In this document: positions 1 through 10,817 of the stretch, one piece after another | Layout of the letters: every line of letters starts with the position of its first letter | Position numbering within the stretch: the stretch's first letter is position 1 | DNA from: Rhizobiales bacterium UBA697 | Lineage (GTDB): Bacteria > Pseudomonadota > Alphaproteobacteria > Rhizobiales > Ancalomicrobiaceae | Reading direction: 5' to 3' | Assembly (NCBI GenBank): GCA_002298965.1 | Contig: DBMN01000367.1 | Span: forward strand, 1 to 21,575 | Length of the DNA stretch: 21,575 nt | Notes under the pieces: model-generated | What the model was told of the DNA's origin: nothing | Databases searched by the model: none | The model's input: only the letters and a program-made list of their open reading frames with translations | Made by a program: the position numbers and the translations under genes

Positions 1-384
1 GGCCCAGCCGCCGCCACCGCCGCCGTAGCCGCCACCGCCGTATTCGCCGCCGTAGCCGCCGCCCCACTGGGGCTCGCGCGGGGGCGGGGGCGGAGCCCAG
101 CCACCACCGCCGTAGCCGCCACCGCCGCGAGCGGCGTAGTAGCAGGCCTTGCGACGGCCCTCGGCCGGGTCACCGAACACGTTGTTGTTGCAGGGCACGC
201 CGCGATTGGTCTCGACCTCGGCCCAGCCGCCACCGGCGCCGTAACGCACGGTCGTGCCGTAGGGTACGCGGCAATAGCCGCCTTCGTTGGCGCAGGGCAC
301 CCAGCCACCGCGGCCCTGAGCCAGCGCTCCGTCGGCGAAGGCCGCCGACAGGATCAGGGTTGCGAACAACGTACGTCCGAGCAT
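1..384 (-). CDS. secreted Cys-module, Gly-rich protein (partial, runs off left edge)
   Basis: An open frame of 128 codons without a stop runs from an ATG at 384 to the window edge, so the C-terminus is missing. The first ~22 residues are a signal peptide (basic start, hydrophobic core, ALA-Q cleavage site). Residues ~28-83 form a compact module with four cysteines (about 31, 38, 65, 81) and the pattern CANEGGYC, VPYGTTVRYG, CNNNVFGDP, KACYY. I recall modules of this pattern (C..E.G.C, VRYG, FGDP, K.C.Y) in various secreted bacterial proteins, probably carbohydrate or surface binding, but I cannot name the family firmly. After it comes a Pro-rich spacer and a low-complexity tail of YGGGG-type repeats. 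It would be exported to the periplasm or outside. It is divergent from the next gene across 183 bp. No function is assigned. Confidence 0.75.
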   Translation of the reverse strand, partial: MLGRTLFATLILSAAFADGALAQGRGGWVPCANEGGYCRVPYGTTVRYGAGGGWAEVETNRGVPCNNNVFGDPAEGRRKACYYAARGGGGYGGGGWAPPPPPREPQWGGGYGGEYGGGGYGGGGGGWA

Positions 385-567
385 GCGGTCCCCTCCACGC
401 GTAACCGGTTCGTTTCCGCCGAACCTCTCAACGAGTTACGCCGTCGCCGCGCCGCCTGCAAGTCTCCGCTCGCCCGCCCCGGAGAGGCAACCGGGGATGC
501 GCCGATTGACGCGCCGCCGCCGACGGGCGACGCTCACGGTCACCGATCACATGCGGGGGGAAGGCCG

Positions 568-1134
568 GTGTCTTACGTGAGGAGAGCGGCCGCTGCGGCC
601 GGACTCGTATTCGTCGTGGCCTTCGCCGGCCTCGGGACGGGGAGCGCCGCGGCGATGACGCCGCAGCAGTGCATGCAGTTCACCGACTACGCCATGAAGG
701 CGCAGGCGCAATACTACGCCCGCGGCTGCGCCCCGGTCCGGCAGATGCACGCCGGGCGGGACCAGCACTATCGCTGGTGCATGTCTAACCAGGACGCGGT
801 GGTCAGGGCCGATCTCTCTGCCAAGGGATCGCTGCTGAAGACCTGCCTCGCCTCGCGTTCGGCGCCGCCGCTGGGACCGGGTTTCGGCCGTCCGCCCGCG
901 GCGCGGCCGGCCTGTGCCTTCGTCGCCGGCTATTACAACGGCCGCTCGGCGTCGATCGTCGCGGAGGGCGGCGACCGCATCCGCGTGATGGTGTCGCCGA
1001 CGCGGCCGATCGCGCGGGGCTCCTGCGTCGGCAACCGGCTGATCGTCGACTTCACCGACGACCACGTGATCTCCGGCATCTTCGACGGCCGAGTGATCCG
1101 CTGGGACAATCGCACCAACTGGGTGAAGAACTGA
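568..1134 (+). CDS. small secreted protein of unknown function
   Basis: 188 aa, starting at a GTG with a strong purine-rich ribosome binding site (GGGGGGAAGG at 554-563). The first ~29 residues are a signal peptide: two Arg, a long Ala/Val/Phe/Leu core and a SAAA-type cleavage site. The mature part has six cysteines; the N-terminal part is Cys- and Tyr-rich, followed by a short Pro-rich linker (~residues 108-116). The last ~70 residues look like a small beta domain ending in SGIFDGRVIRWDNRTNWVKN, similar to the G...I.W.N.T.W ending of several small secreted proteins. I do not recognise a named family. It is followed by a bidirectional terminator at 1175-1220. The export prediction is firm; the role is unknown. 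Confidence 0.8.
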   Translation: MSYVRRAAAAAGLVFVVAFAGLGTGSAAAMTPQQCMQFTDYAMKAQAQYYARGCAPVRQMHAGRDQHYRWCMSNQDAVVRADLSAKGSLLKTCLASRSAPPLGPGFGRPPAARPACAFVAGYYNGRSASIVAEGGDRIRVMVSPTRPIARGSCVGNRLIVDFTDDHVISGIFDGRVIRWDNRTNWVKN

Positions 1135-1174
1135 GGCGACGCGTCGAGGGCCGCTGTGGGCACAGGACGGACAA

Positions 1175-1220
1175 AGAAAAACCGGCCCGGAGCCGTTGGG
1201 CTACCGAGCCGGTTTTTTCT
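1175..1220. terminator. bidirectional intrinsic terminator
   Basis: The arms AGAAAAACCGGC and GCCGGTTTTTTCT pair around a partly self-complementary interior. Read on the plus strand the hairpin ends in TTTTTTCT, serving the 568-1134 gene. Read on the minus strand it ends in TTTTTCTTTGT, serving the tRNA-Leu gene. Confidence 0.8.
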
Positions 1221-1228
1221 TTCCAGTT

Positions 1229-1248
1229 CCAATCACCAAAGTGATTGG
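1229..1248 (-). other. perfect 8-bp inverted repeat in tRNA-Leu 3' trailer
   Basis: CCAATCAC and GTGATTGG flank a 4-base loop. On the minus strand the 5' arm begins with the encoded CCA of the tRNA, so the trailer could fold back onto the CCA end of the precursor. There is no T-run directly after it, so it is not itself a terminator. Confidence 0.5.
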
Positions 1249-1330
1249 TGCGGCCGAATGGACTCGAACCATCACCCCTCTCGGGACTAGCACCTCAAGC
1301 TAGCGCGTCTACCAATTCCGCCACGGCCGC
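1246..1330 (-). tRNA. tRNA-Leu (anticodon GAG)
   Basis: The minus strand reads as a complete class II tRNA. Acceptor arm GCGGCCG (1330-1324) pairs with CGGCCGC next to discriminator A and an encoded CCA (1248-1246). The D-arm region carries TGGTAGACGC, typical of tRNA-Leu. The anticodon stem CTAGC/GCTAG encloses loop TTGAGGT with anticodon GAG. A long variable arm (CCCGAGAGGGG) and T-loop GGTTCGAGTCC follow. GAG reads CUC/CUU codons. No integrase or duplicated 3' end is visible nearby, so it shows no sign of use as an attachment site. Confidence 0.95.
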
Positions 1331-1377
1331 GACCGGAGGAACCCTTCGATCGACCGTCGGCCGTTCGAAGTGGCGCT

Positions 1378-1406
1378 CATGTAACCCATCGGATTCTCGG
1401 GATCAA
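1378..1406 (-). promoter_or_regulatory. possible tRNA-Leu promoter
   Basis: On the minus strand TTGATC (1406-1401) and TACATG (1383-1378) are 17 bp apart, placing a start about 40 nt before the mature tRNA 5' end. The -35 is a fair match and the -10 a poor one. This is the only reasonable candidate I see between the fliN-like gene and the tRNA. Confidence 0.3.
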
Positions 1407-1458
1407 GCACCCACGGGGAAAAATGTGGGAGTAAATTCAACAATGGCGGAAAACCGCC

Positions 1459-1725
1459 TCAGACGCGGCGCACGTTGTCGCGCGGACGGAAGCCCGGCGA
1501 GCGGAACAGCACCTCGGTGATGGCGATGCCGATGCGATCGCCGCGCAGCACCACCTGGCCGGTGGCGACGGGAACGTTGTTGGCGAGGATCTGGACGTCG
1601 TCGGTCTCGCGCGCGTCGAGCTCGATCACCGCACCGCGGCCCATCCGCAGGACCTGATGGATCGGAACCTGCGTGGTTCCCAGCACCACCGAAATGTCCA
1701 CGCCGATGTTGTCGAACGGTGTCAT
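1459..1725 (-). CDS. fliN: FliN/SpoA-family flagellar switch-type protein
   Basis: 88 aa from the ATG at 1725, with GAGGAG eight bases upstream; an upstream extension in the same frame lacks a better start. The sequence is one SpoA (FliN/FliM C-terminal) domain: V.ISVVLGTTQVPIHQVLRMGRGAVIELD, then V.I.ANNVPVATGQVVLRGDRIGIAITEV. In FliN this domain forms the C-ring of the flagellar motor switch and helps set rotation direction. Typical FliN proteins have an extra N-terminal region and sit in flagellar operons. This one is domain-only and has no flagellar gene beside it, so it may be a stand-alone paralogue. The family is firm; the exact role is less so. Confidence 0.8.
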   Translation of the reverse strand: MTPFDNIGVDISVVLGTTQVPIHQVLRMGRGAVIELDARETDDVQILANNVPVATGQVVLRGDRIGIAITEVLFRSPGFRPRDNVRRV

Positions 1726-1795
1726 ATGGTGTTCTCCTCGCGATGCCCGACGCACCGCCGAACGACAGGCAGAGTGGCAGGGCGGTGGTTAGCGA

Positions 1796-2581
1796 ATGGT
1801 AAACGGGCCGTCCCGAAACGACATGACCGCATCCTCCGACACGCAGGCCTCGCCGGCCGCCCGCCCCGACCGCGACCACGTCCTCGACGGCACGTTCTTC
1901 GCCCGTCCCGGCTCTCCGCCGGTCGCCTGGACCATCGCCGAGGGGCTGACGCTCTATGACGCCGCCGTCGCCGAGATGGAGGCCCAGGCCGCCGCCATCG
2001 CCGCAGGCGAGGCTCCGGAGCGCGTGTGGCTGGTCGAGCACCCTGCCCTCTACACCGCCGGCACCTCGGCGCGTCCCGAGGACCTCGTCGATCCGAATCG
2101 ATTCCCCGTCCATGCGACCGGCCGCGGCGGCGAGTTCACCTATCACGGGCCCGGCCAGCGGGTCGCCTACGTGATGCTGGATCTGACCCGGCGGCGGCAG
2201 GACCTGCGCGCCTATGTCGCCGCGCTGGAGGAATGGATCATCGCCACGCTGTGGGACCACCACGTCCGCGGCGAACGGCGCGAGGACCGGGTCGGCGTCT
2301 GGGTGCGTCGGCCGGAGAAGCCGGAGATAGCGCCGGGCGTCGGCGCCGAGGACAAGATCGCCGCCATCGGCATCCGCGTGCGCCGCTGGGTGACCTATCA
2401 CGGCATCGCGCTCAACGTGGAGCCGGACCTCACCCATTTCGAGGGCATCGTGCCCTGCGGCATCCGCGGCTACGGCGTGACGTCGCTGGTCGACCTCGGC
2501 CTGCCGGTGACGATGACCGACGTCGACGTGGTGCTCAGGCGGAACTTCGAAAAGGTGTTCGGGCCGACGGTCGCGGGATGA
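1796..2581 (+). CDS. lipB: octanoyltransferase LipB (lipoate biosynthesis)
   Basis: 261 aa. LipB moves octanoyl from acyl carrier protein to the lipoyl domains of 2-oxoacid dehydrogenases and GcvH in the cytoplasm; LipA then inserts sulfur. Family marks are visible: the substrate pocket motif RGGEFTYHGPGQ (~110-121), the catalytic lysine in EDKIAAIGIRV (Lys187), and the acyl-thioester cysteine in GIVPCGIRGYGVTSL (Cys221). A charged insert at ~155-183 widens the middle, as in several alphaproteobacterial LipB. The start is uncertain: ATG 1796 has a weak GGTGG site, while ATG 1823 (residue 10) has none visible. The first ~28 residues are not part of the conserved fold. It is divergent from the fliN-like gene across 70 bp. 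Confidence 0.95.
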   Translation: MVNGPSRNDMTASSDTQASPAARPDRDHVLDGTFFARPGSPPVAWTIAEGLTLYDAAVAEMEAQAAAIAAGEAPERVWLVEHPALYTAGTSARPEDLVDPNRFPVHATGRGGEFTYHGPGQRVAYVMLDLTRRRQDLRAYVAALEEWIIATLWDHHVRGERREDRVGVWVRRPEKPEIAPGVGAEDKIAAIGIRVRRWVTYHGIALNVEPDLTHFEGIVPCGIRGYGVTSLVDLGLPVTMTDVDVVLRRNFEKVFGPTVAG

Positions 2582-2600
2582 GACCGGCGGCGCCGATCTC

Positions 2601-2876
2601 TCACAGGGAGGTGCGAATCAGGAAGCCCGCGGGCGGCGGGTCCTTTTCCTCGTAACGCTCAAGGATCGCCACGGAGGCGCCCGAGGGGCCGCGGCGGCAG
2701 CGGCCGATCATCTCGTCGACCTTGTCGGCCGGACCGTGGAAGACGGCCTCGACGGTGCCGTCACGCAGGTTGCGCACCCAACCGGACAGGCCGAGTTCGC
2801 GGGCGCGTCTTTCGATCCAGGCGCGGAACCCCACGCCCTGCACGCGCCCGGAAATGACGATCCTGAACGTCGGCAC
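2601..2876 (-). CDS. acyP: acylphosphatase
   Basis: 91 aa starting at a GTG (2876) preceded by GGGAGA; the frame stays open upstream, but the fold begins at this point and the length is the family norm. Acylphosphatases hydrolyse carboxyl-phosphate bonds such as acetyl phosphate and 1,3-bisphosphoglycerate. The catalytic pair is present with the usual 18-residue spacing: Arg18 in GRVQGVGFR and Asn36 in GWVRNLRDGTVEAVF. The C-terminal end (PPPAGFLIR) also fits. It lies downstream of the pcc-HAD cluster on the same strand after a 218-bp gap, and converges with lipB across 19 bp. Confidence 0.93.
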   Translation of the reverse strand: MPTFRIVISGRVQGVGFRAWIERRARELGLSGWVRNLRDGTVEAVFHGPADKVDEMIGRCRRGPSGASVAILERYEEKDPPPAGFLIRTSL

Positions 2877-3094
2877 CTTCGTCTCCCGTCGACGATCGGG
2901 GCGCGGCGTCACAACTGCCGGATACCGATCGAAACGACCAATCCATTGATCGTGTTGAACCTTCGCCGATCTCGAATCGACGAGCGAGCGTCGGCGACGA
3001 AGCCGACGGGCAAAGGTAAACCGCGGCGGCGCCGTCGCGCCAGCCGTGGAAACCCTGAGACGCACAACATCTTACCGTGAAGAAAGCGCGAGCC

Positions 3095-3777
3095 TCAGCG
3101 CCCGGCGAAGCAGTCGCCGAGCTCGGCGACGCGGTCGACCACCACCGCCGCACCGGCCGCCTCGAGCTCGTCGCGGCCGCCGAAACCCCAGGCGACGCCG
3201 ATGGTCGCGAGGCCGGCCGAGGCGGCGCCGACGACGTCGTAGGCGCGATCGCCGACCATCACGGCGGAGGCCGGGTCGATCGCCTCGCGCTTCAGGATCC
3301 AGGGGATGAGATCGGTCTTGGCGGCACGCCGGCCGTCGAGTTCGGAGCCGTGGATGGCGACGAATCGGCGGGCGAGGTCGAAGTGCTCGAGGATGCGGCG
3401 GGCGAAGACGTGCGGCTTCGACGTCGCCACGAAGAGGCGGCGCCCCGAGGCGACGAGCCCGTCGAGCAGCTCGGGGATGCCGGGATAGACCTCGTTCTCG
3501 AACAGGCCCACCGTGCCGTAGCGGGCGCGATAGGCGGAGACGCCGGCCTCCGCCTTCGCCCGGTCGCCGTCGAACAGCGTGGCGAAGACGTCGATCAGCG
3601 GCGGGCCGATGGTCCAGTCGAGATCGACTTCGGGCGCCAAGGGGCGCCCGAGCTCGGTCATCGCGTTGCGGATCGACGTGGTGATGCCGACGTGCGGGTC
3701 GGTGAGCGTGCCGTCGAGATCGAAGAGGACGGCGGCGATCCGGTCCGGCATCGCCACCGTCACGTCCCCGTTGGCCA

Positions 3778-3781
<4 letters not shown>
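3095..3781 (-). CDS. HAD-superfamily phosphatase, phosphoglycolate-phosphatase-like
   Basis: 228 aa. HAD motifs in order: nucleophile DLDGT (Asp21, Asp23) at the N-terminus, motif II Thr in FVATSKP, motif III Lys in RRAAKTDLI, and motif IV VGDRAYDV. The helical cap between motifs I and II makes it subfamily IA, the group of Gph and similar phosphatases acting on small phosphate esters. Its start overlaps the pccA stop (ATGA at 3781-3778; a second ATG follows at 3778), so translation is probably coupled and the gene belongs to the pccB-pccA transcript. The substrate cannot be told from sequence; repair-type dephosphorylation is a guess. Confidence 0.88.
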
Positions 3782-5793
<2,012 letters not shown>

Positions 5794-5883
5794 GTGCGGC
5801 ACCATCGAGGTACGAGAAGACGAGAAGCGAATTCCGAGGGCTCTACCGGGGCGGACGCAGGCGCCCGCCCGGTCGATGCCGCC

Positions 5884-7416
<1,533 letters not shown>

Positions 7417-7540
7417 GGGAAGCCCCGTTTGCCACAGAGTTCGGAAGTCTATTCGGGCGCGGCTCTTAACACGCCCCCGTGTCGCGGGACAGTAATCCCA
7501 ACGTCGTAAGGGAAGCGCGCGGCGACGCGCACTCCGTTCA

Positions 7541-8338
7541 TCACAGGCCCGCGAAGACCACGGCGGCGTCCCATTCGACGCGTCGATGGGCGAGCCGCGC
7601 CTCGGCCTCGGCATCGTGTCCCCAGACCTCGATGCTCCAGTGTTCGTCCACGTGAGCGACGCTCCAGGCGGCATCCGGGGTCAATCGACCCTCCATCACG
7701 GCGAGCGCCACGACGAAGGAACCCGACAGCGTCGTCATCACGTGGAGGGCGGCGAGGCGCCACGGGTCGAGATCGACGAGCGATGCAGAAAGCGCATTGA
7801 GCGCATCGCGGTCCTGCGCCACATGCATGACACCTTCGGCCACCAGCAGGCGCGCGCCGCGGGTCTCGTCGATCCAGTCGAGCAGCGGGTCCCACAGTTC
7901 GCTCTGGCGGACGACCAGCCGTTCCGGGCCTTCGGCGCGGTAACAGAGGAGGTCGGAGCCGGCATATTTCAGCGCGTCGGCGGCGACCTCGTCGCGACGG
8001 TCGATCACCGCGTCGAGCACGGAGTTGGCGATGCGGGTGACCGGCATGGTGGCGGGGTCGAGGTGGTCCACCTGCGCCCGCCACTCGGCGGCGGCCGCCT
8101 CGGCGACGGCGGGGGTGGGCAGGCGCAGCTCGTGCTTGCCGGGCGTCTTCACCGGTCGGCCGTCGAGCAGGATGCGGAATCCGCCCTCGACCGGGTCGAC
8201 CGCGACGTCCTTCCAGAAGCGCTTCGGCAGGTTGCGCTTCTGCGCGGCCTGGGCGCGCTTCACCGGATCGGGATGGGAGAGGACCTGATCGGGCGCCTCG
8301 GCTTCGGCGGAGGGGTCGTACCAGAGGAGATCGCGCAT
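7541..8338 (-). CDS. ATP12-family F1F0-ATPase assembly chaperone
   Basis: 265 aa. It matches the ATP12 family: N-terminal KRFWKDVAV followed by FRILLDGRPVKTPGKHELRLP, a middle segment MPVTRIANSVLDAV, then SDLLCYRAEGPERLV, and the C-terminal signature AWSVAHVDEHWSIEVWGHDAEA. In mitochondria Atp12 binds free F1 alpha subunit until it joins beta; bacterial members occur mainly in alphaproteobacteria and are presumed to act the same way. It follows the HAD gene by 57 bp on the same strand and is probably co-transcribed. Family assignment is firm; bacterial function is inferred. Confidence 0.93.
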   Translation of the reverse strand: MRDLLWYDPSAEAEAPDQVLSHPDPVKRAQAAQKRNLPKRFWKDVAVDPVEGGFRILLDGRPVKTPGKHELRLPTPAVAEAAAAEWRAQVDHLDPATMPVTRIANSVLDAVIDRRDEVAADALKYAGSDLLCYRAEGPERLVVRQSELWDPLLDWIDETRGARLLVAEGVMHVAQDRDALNALSASLVDLDPWRLAALHVMTTLSGSFVVALAVMEGRLTPDAAWSVAHVDEHWSIEVWGHDAEAEARLAHRRVEWDAAVVFAGL

Positions 8339-8395
8339 GGTCGGTTCCGGCGGCAGTCTTGGTGAGTGTGTCGGTCGGCTCGTCCGGCCGCGGCC

Positions 8396-9070
8396 TCAGG
8401 CCGTCCAGCCGAAGCGGGCGGCGAGATCGGGGACGAGTTCGGCGTAGTCGTCGAGCACGCGGGCGGCTCCCGCCTCCCGCAGGGCCTCGACCGGGTGGTA
8501 GCCCCAGGCGACGCCGATCGCAACGATACCTGCGGCCTTCCCCATGGTCACGTCGAAGATCGTGTCGCCGAGCATCACCGCGCGGGCGGGATCGACGCCG
8601 GTCTCGGAGAGCGCGGCATGGATCATCGCCGGGTGCGGCTTGGAGGGATGATCGTCGGCGCACTGGACGGTGACGAAGCGGCCGTGGAGATCGTGCAGAT
8701 CGAGCACGGCGCGGATACCGCGGTGCGACTTGCCGGTGGCGAGGCCGAGCAGCACGTCGTCACGGGCGGCGAGCGCATCGAGCGCCGCGCGGGCACCGGG
8801 ATAGAGCGGCTCCTGCGCTTCGCCGGAGCGGCGCAGATCGAAATAGGACGCCTTGTAGGCCTCGCCGAGATCGCGCACCGCGGTCGGCTCCGCTTCGTCG
8901 CCGAGGAGTTCGGTCATCGCCTCGTCGAGCGACAGGCCGACCACCGAGAGCGCCGCCTCGCGGCCGGGACGCGCACGTCCGACGCTGTCGAAGGCGCGAT
9001 TCATGGCGGCGACGATCATGTGCTGGCTGTCGACCAGCGTGCCGTCGACGTCGAAGAGAACGAGATGCAT
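8396..9070 (-). CDS. HAD-superfamily hydrolase (subfamily IA)
   Basis: 224 aa, ATG at 9070 with GAGGA just upstream; a longer in-frame extension exists but lacks family similarity. Motifs: DVDGTLVDS (Asp7, Asp9), LATGKS, the lysine in SKPHPAMI, and MLGDTIFDVTMG. The cap insert makes it a subfamily IA phosphatase. It is a distant paralogue of the HAD protein at 3095-3781, sharing the C-terminal pattern IGVAWG. From recollection, this gene commonly sits between an RluA-type synthase and ATP12 in Rhizobiales, as here. Substrate unknown. Confidence 0.88.
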   Translation of the reverse strand: MHLVLFDVDGTLVDSQHMIVAAMNRAFDSVGRARPGREAALSVVGLSLDEAMTELLGDEAEPTAVRDLGEAYKASYFDLRRSGEAQEPLYPGARAALDALAARDDVLLGLATGKSHRGIRAVLDLHDLHGRFVTVQCADDHPSKPHPAMIHAALSETGVDPARAVMLGDTIFDVTMGKAAGIVAIGVAWGYHPVEALREAGAARVLDDYAELVPDLAARFGWTA

Positions 9071-9256
9071 GGGTCCTCGGGGCTTCCTCGGTGGACGCCG
9101 GCCGGGAAGCGCGGGCCGGCGGATCGCCGCCGGCCCCGTTCGGGCCACGCGAAACGCGACCGGCGAACGGCACGGACGAACGTGGGTCAGACGCGCGGCC
9201 CGTGACGGGTCCGCTCTACACCCTTCCTTACGACGGAACGATGACGGCGGCGAGGG

Positions 9257-10177
9257 TCATTTCGACGGAGACAGGGAGGCCGGCCGCGCCTCGAAGGCCT
9301 CCGGCCAAGGCGTCTCGAAGGCCCGTCGCCGACCGCCGGCATCGATCACCTCGAGCCGCCACGCATGGAGCATCAGCCGCGGCGCCGAACCGGCCCGGCC
9401 GTAGAGCCGATCGCCGAGGATCGGGTGGCCGAGGGCGCTCATGTGGGCGCGCAGCTGGTGCTGGCGGCCGGTCAAGGGCGACAGTTCGACCAGGGCGCAA
9501 CGTCCCTCCTCGCGGACCTCGATCACCCGCCACGCGCTCTCGCAGGCGAGCGCACCGGGCTCGGCCGGGTCGACCACCACCATGCGGCCGCCGCGCGGCG
9601 TCTCGACCTTCTTCAAGGCGAGACGGATCACCCCCTCGCCGCCCTCGGGCACGCCCTCGACCACGGCGAGATAGGTCTTCGACACCCCGCGGCCGGAGAA
9701 GGCCTTGCCGAGACGCGCCGCCTCGAGCGGATGGCGTGCTGCGACGATCAGGCCGGAGGTCTCCTTGTCGAGCCGGTGGACGAGCACCGGGCGATGGCCC
9801 TCGGCATCGACGAAGCGGGCGAGCAGGCGGTCGAGATCGTCGTCGGTGCGACTGCCGGCATGGACGGCGAGGCCGGTCGGCTTGTCGAGGACGAGGATGT
9901 CGTCGTCCGTCTGGAGCGTCATGGACGCGAGGCGAGCGCGGTCGGCCTCGCTCGGGCCCCCGGCTGCGGCAGGACCGGGCGCGGGCTTCGTGGCGGGCTC
10001 GGCGATGCGGACGATCTGCCCCGCCGCCAGCGGATCGGCGACGCGGACCCTGCGCCCGTCGACGGTGAGGCGGCCCTGCTTCGTCAGGACGGCGGCGGAG
10101 GGCAGGCGCGGGAAATGGATGCGCAGGAAGCGCTCGAGCCGCATGCCCTTCTCGGAAGCGTGGACGGTGCGTTCCAT
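9257..10177 (-). CDS. RluA-family RNA pseudouridine synthase (paralogue 1)
   Basis: 306 aa. An S4 RNA-binding domain at ~8-60 (GMRLERFLRIHFP...VDGRRV) is joined by an Ala/Pro linker to the RluA catalytic domain. The catalytic aspartate is Asp137 in HRLDKETSG; LTGRQHQLRAHMSALGHPILGDRLYG completes the fold signature. It converts specific uridines of rRNA or tRNA to pseudouridine. The target cannot be told by eye; the S4 domain favours an RluC/RluD-like large-subunit rRNA enzyme. A second family member lies at 10818-11819 and the two are separated by the relBE pair. A 186-bp gap separates it from the HAD gene downstream, and I see nothing in that gap. Confidence 0.92.
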   Translation of the reverse strand: MERTVHASEKGMRLERFLRIHFPRLPSAAVLTKQGRLTVDGRRVRVADPLAAGQIVRIAEPATKPAPGPAAAGGPSEADRARLASMTLQTDDDILVLDKPTGLAVHAGSRTDDDLDRLLARFVDAEGHRPVLVHRLDKETSGLIVAARHPLEAARLGKAFSGRGVSKTYLAVVEGVPEGGEGVIRLALKKVETPRGGRMVVVDPAEPGALACESAWRVIEVREEGRCALVELSPLTGRQHQLRAHMSALGHPILGDRLYGRAGSAPRLMLHAWRLEVIDAGGRRRAFETPWPEAFEARPASLSPSK

Positions 10178-10225
10178 CGATCGGATCTCTGTTGACGCGG
10201 GATGGTTAGCCCAAACCGCCGGCGC

Positions 10226-10254
10226 TTGACAGCGGCTTTCCCGAGACCAAATAT
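10226..10254 (+). promoter_or_regulatory. possible promoter of the relBE module
   Basis: TTGACA (10226-10231) is a perfect -35. The AT-rich AAATATC at 10249-10255 is the only -10-like segment at suitable distance (17-18 bp), about 30 bp before the antitoxin start. Autoregulation by the antitoxin is normal for the family, but I see no clear operator palindrome. Confidence 0.5.
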
Positions 10255-10285
10255 CAGTACCATCAAAAGCACTCGGGAGAGCACC

Positions 10286-10534
10286 ATGGTCAGTCTCGTC
10301 CTTGCCGAGACCACGGCGAGCGTCTCGGAACTCAAGCGCAATCCGATGGGCACCGTGGCGGCCGGCGAAGGCTCGCCCGTCGCCATCCTCAACCGCAACG
10401 AACCGGCGTTCTACTGCGTGCCGGCGAAGGCCTGGGAATCGCTGATGGAGCGGCTCGAGGACCTCGAGCTCAATGCGCTGGCCGATGCGCGGGCGAACGA
10501 ACCGATCGTCCGGGTCACCCTCGATGAGCTATGA
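10286..10534 (+). CDS. relB: type II antitoxin, RelB/Phd-YefM type
   Basis: 82 aa; the start at 10286 is preceded by CGGGAGA. The N-terminal segment AETTASVSELKRNPMGTVAAGEGSPVAILNRNEPAFYCVPAKAWESLME is the DNA-binding and dimerisation fold shared by Phd/YefM antitoxins and by the antitoxins of RelE-type pairs. The charged C-terminal ~30 residues would wrap the toxin. It neutralises the downstream RelE and should repress its own promoter. Its stop lies inside the toxin gene (11-bp overlap), so the pair is translated together. The name relB reflects its partner; by sequence it is nearer the Phd/YefM group. Confidence 0.9.
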   Translation: MVSLVLAETTASVSELKRNPMGTVAAGEGSPVAILNRNEPAFYCVPAKAWESLMERLEDLELNALADARANEPIVRVTLDEL

Positions 10535-10805
10535 GCTCGGCTTTCTCGAACCGGCGCTGAAGGAGTGGCGCAAGCTCGCGCCCGACATCCGCGACCAGTT
10601 CAAGAAGAAGCTCGCCGAGCGGCTCGTGGAGCCGCGGGTGCCCTCCGCCAAGCTCTCCGGCGCCAAGGATCGCTACAAGATCAAGCTCCGGAGCGCCGGC
10701 TGGCGCCTCGTCTACGAGGTCCGCGACCAGGAGATCCTCGTCCTGGTGATCGCCGTCGGGCGACGCGACCGCAACGCGGTCTACCGGATCGCCGAGACCC
10801 GGTAG
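10524..10805 (+). CDS. relE: RelE-family mRNA interferase toxin
   Basis: 93 aa from ATG 10524, overlapping the antitoxin end. It aligns without gaps to E. coli RelE through Tyr87: LKEWRKL near the N-terminus, DRYKIKLRSAGWRLVYEV in the centre and VGRRDRNAVY at the end. All RelE residues tied to ribosome-dependent mRNA cleavage are at the same numbers: Lys52, Lys54, Arg61, Arg81 and Tyr87. The toxin should therefore be active, cutting mRNA in the ribosomal A site when the antitoxin is degraded. It ends 12 bp before the convergent rluC stop. Confidence 0.95.
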   Translation: MSYELGFLEPALKEWRKLAPDIRDQFKKKLAERLVEPRVPSAKLSGAKDRYKIKLRSAGWRLVYEVRDQEILVLVIAVGRRDRNAVYRIAETR

Positions 10806-10817
10806 CCCCCTCCCCGC

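Noticed and set aside
1..140. Short repeated CCGCCACCGCCG-type words as a CRISPR or satellite
   Set aside because: They are glycine/tyrosine codon repeats of the partial secreted protein, with no spacers.
1246..1330. tRNA-Leu as an integration site for a mobile element
   Set aside because: No integrase, no duplicated tRNA 3' end and no composition change beside it.
2877..3094. Hairpin CGTCGGC/GCCGACG at 2989-3008 as a terminator after the HAD gene
   Set aside because: No T-run follows on the minus strand, and the stem is short.
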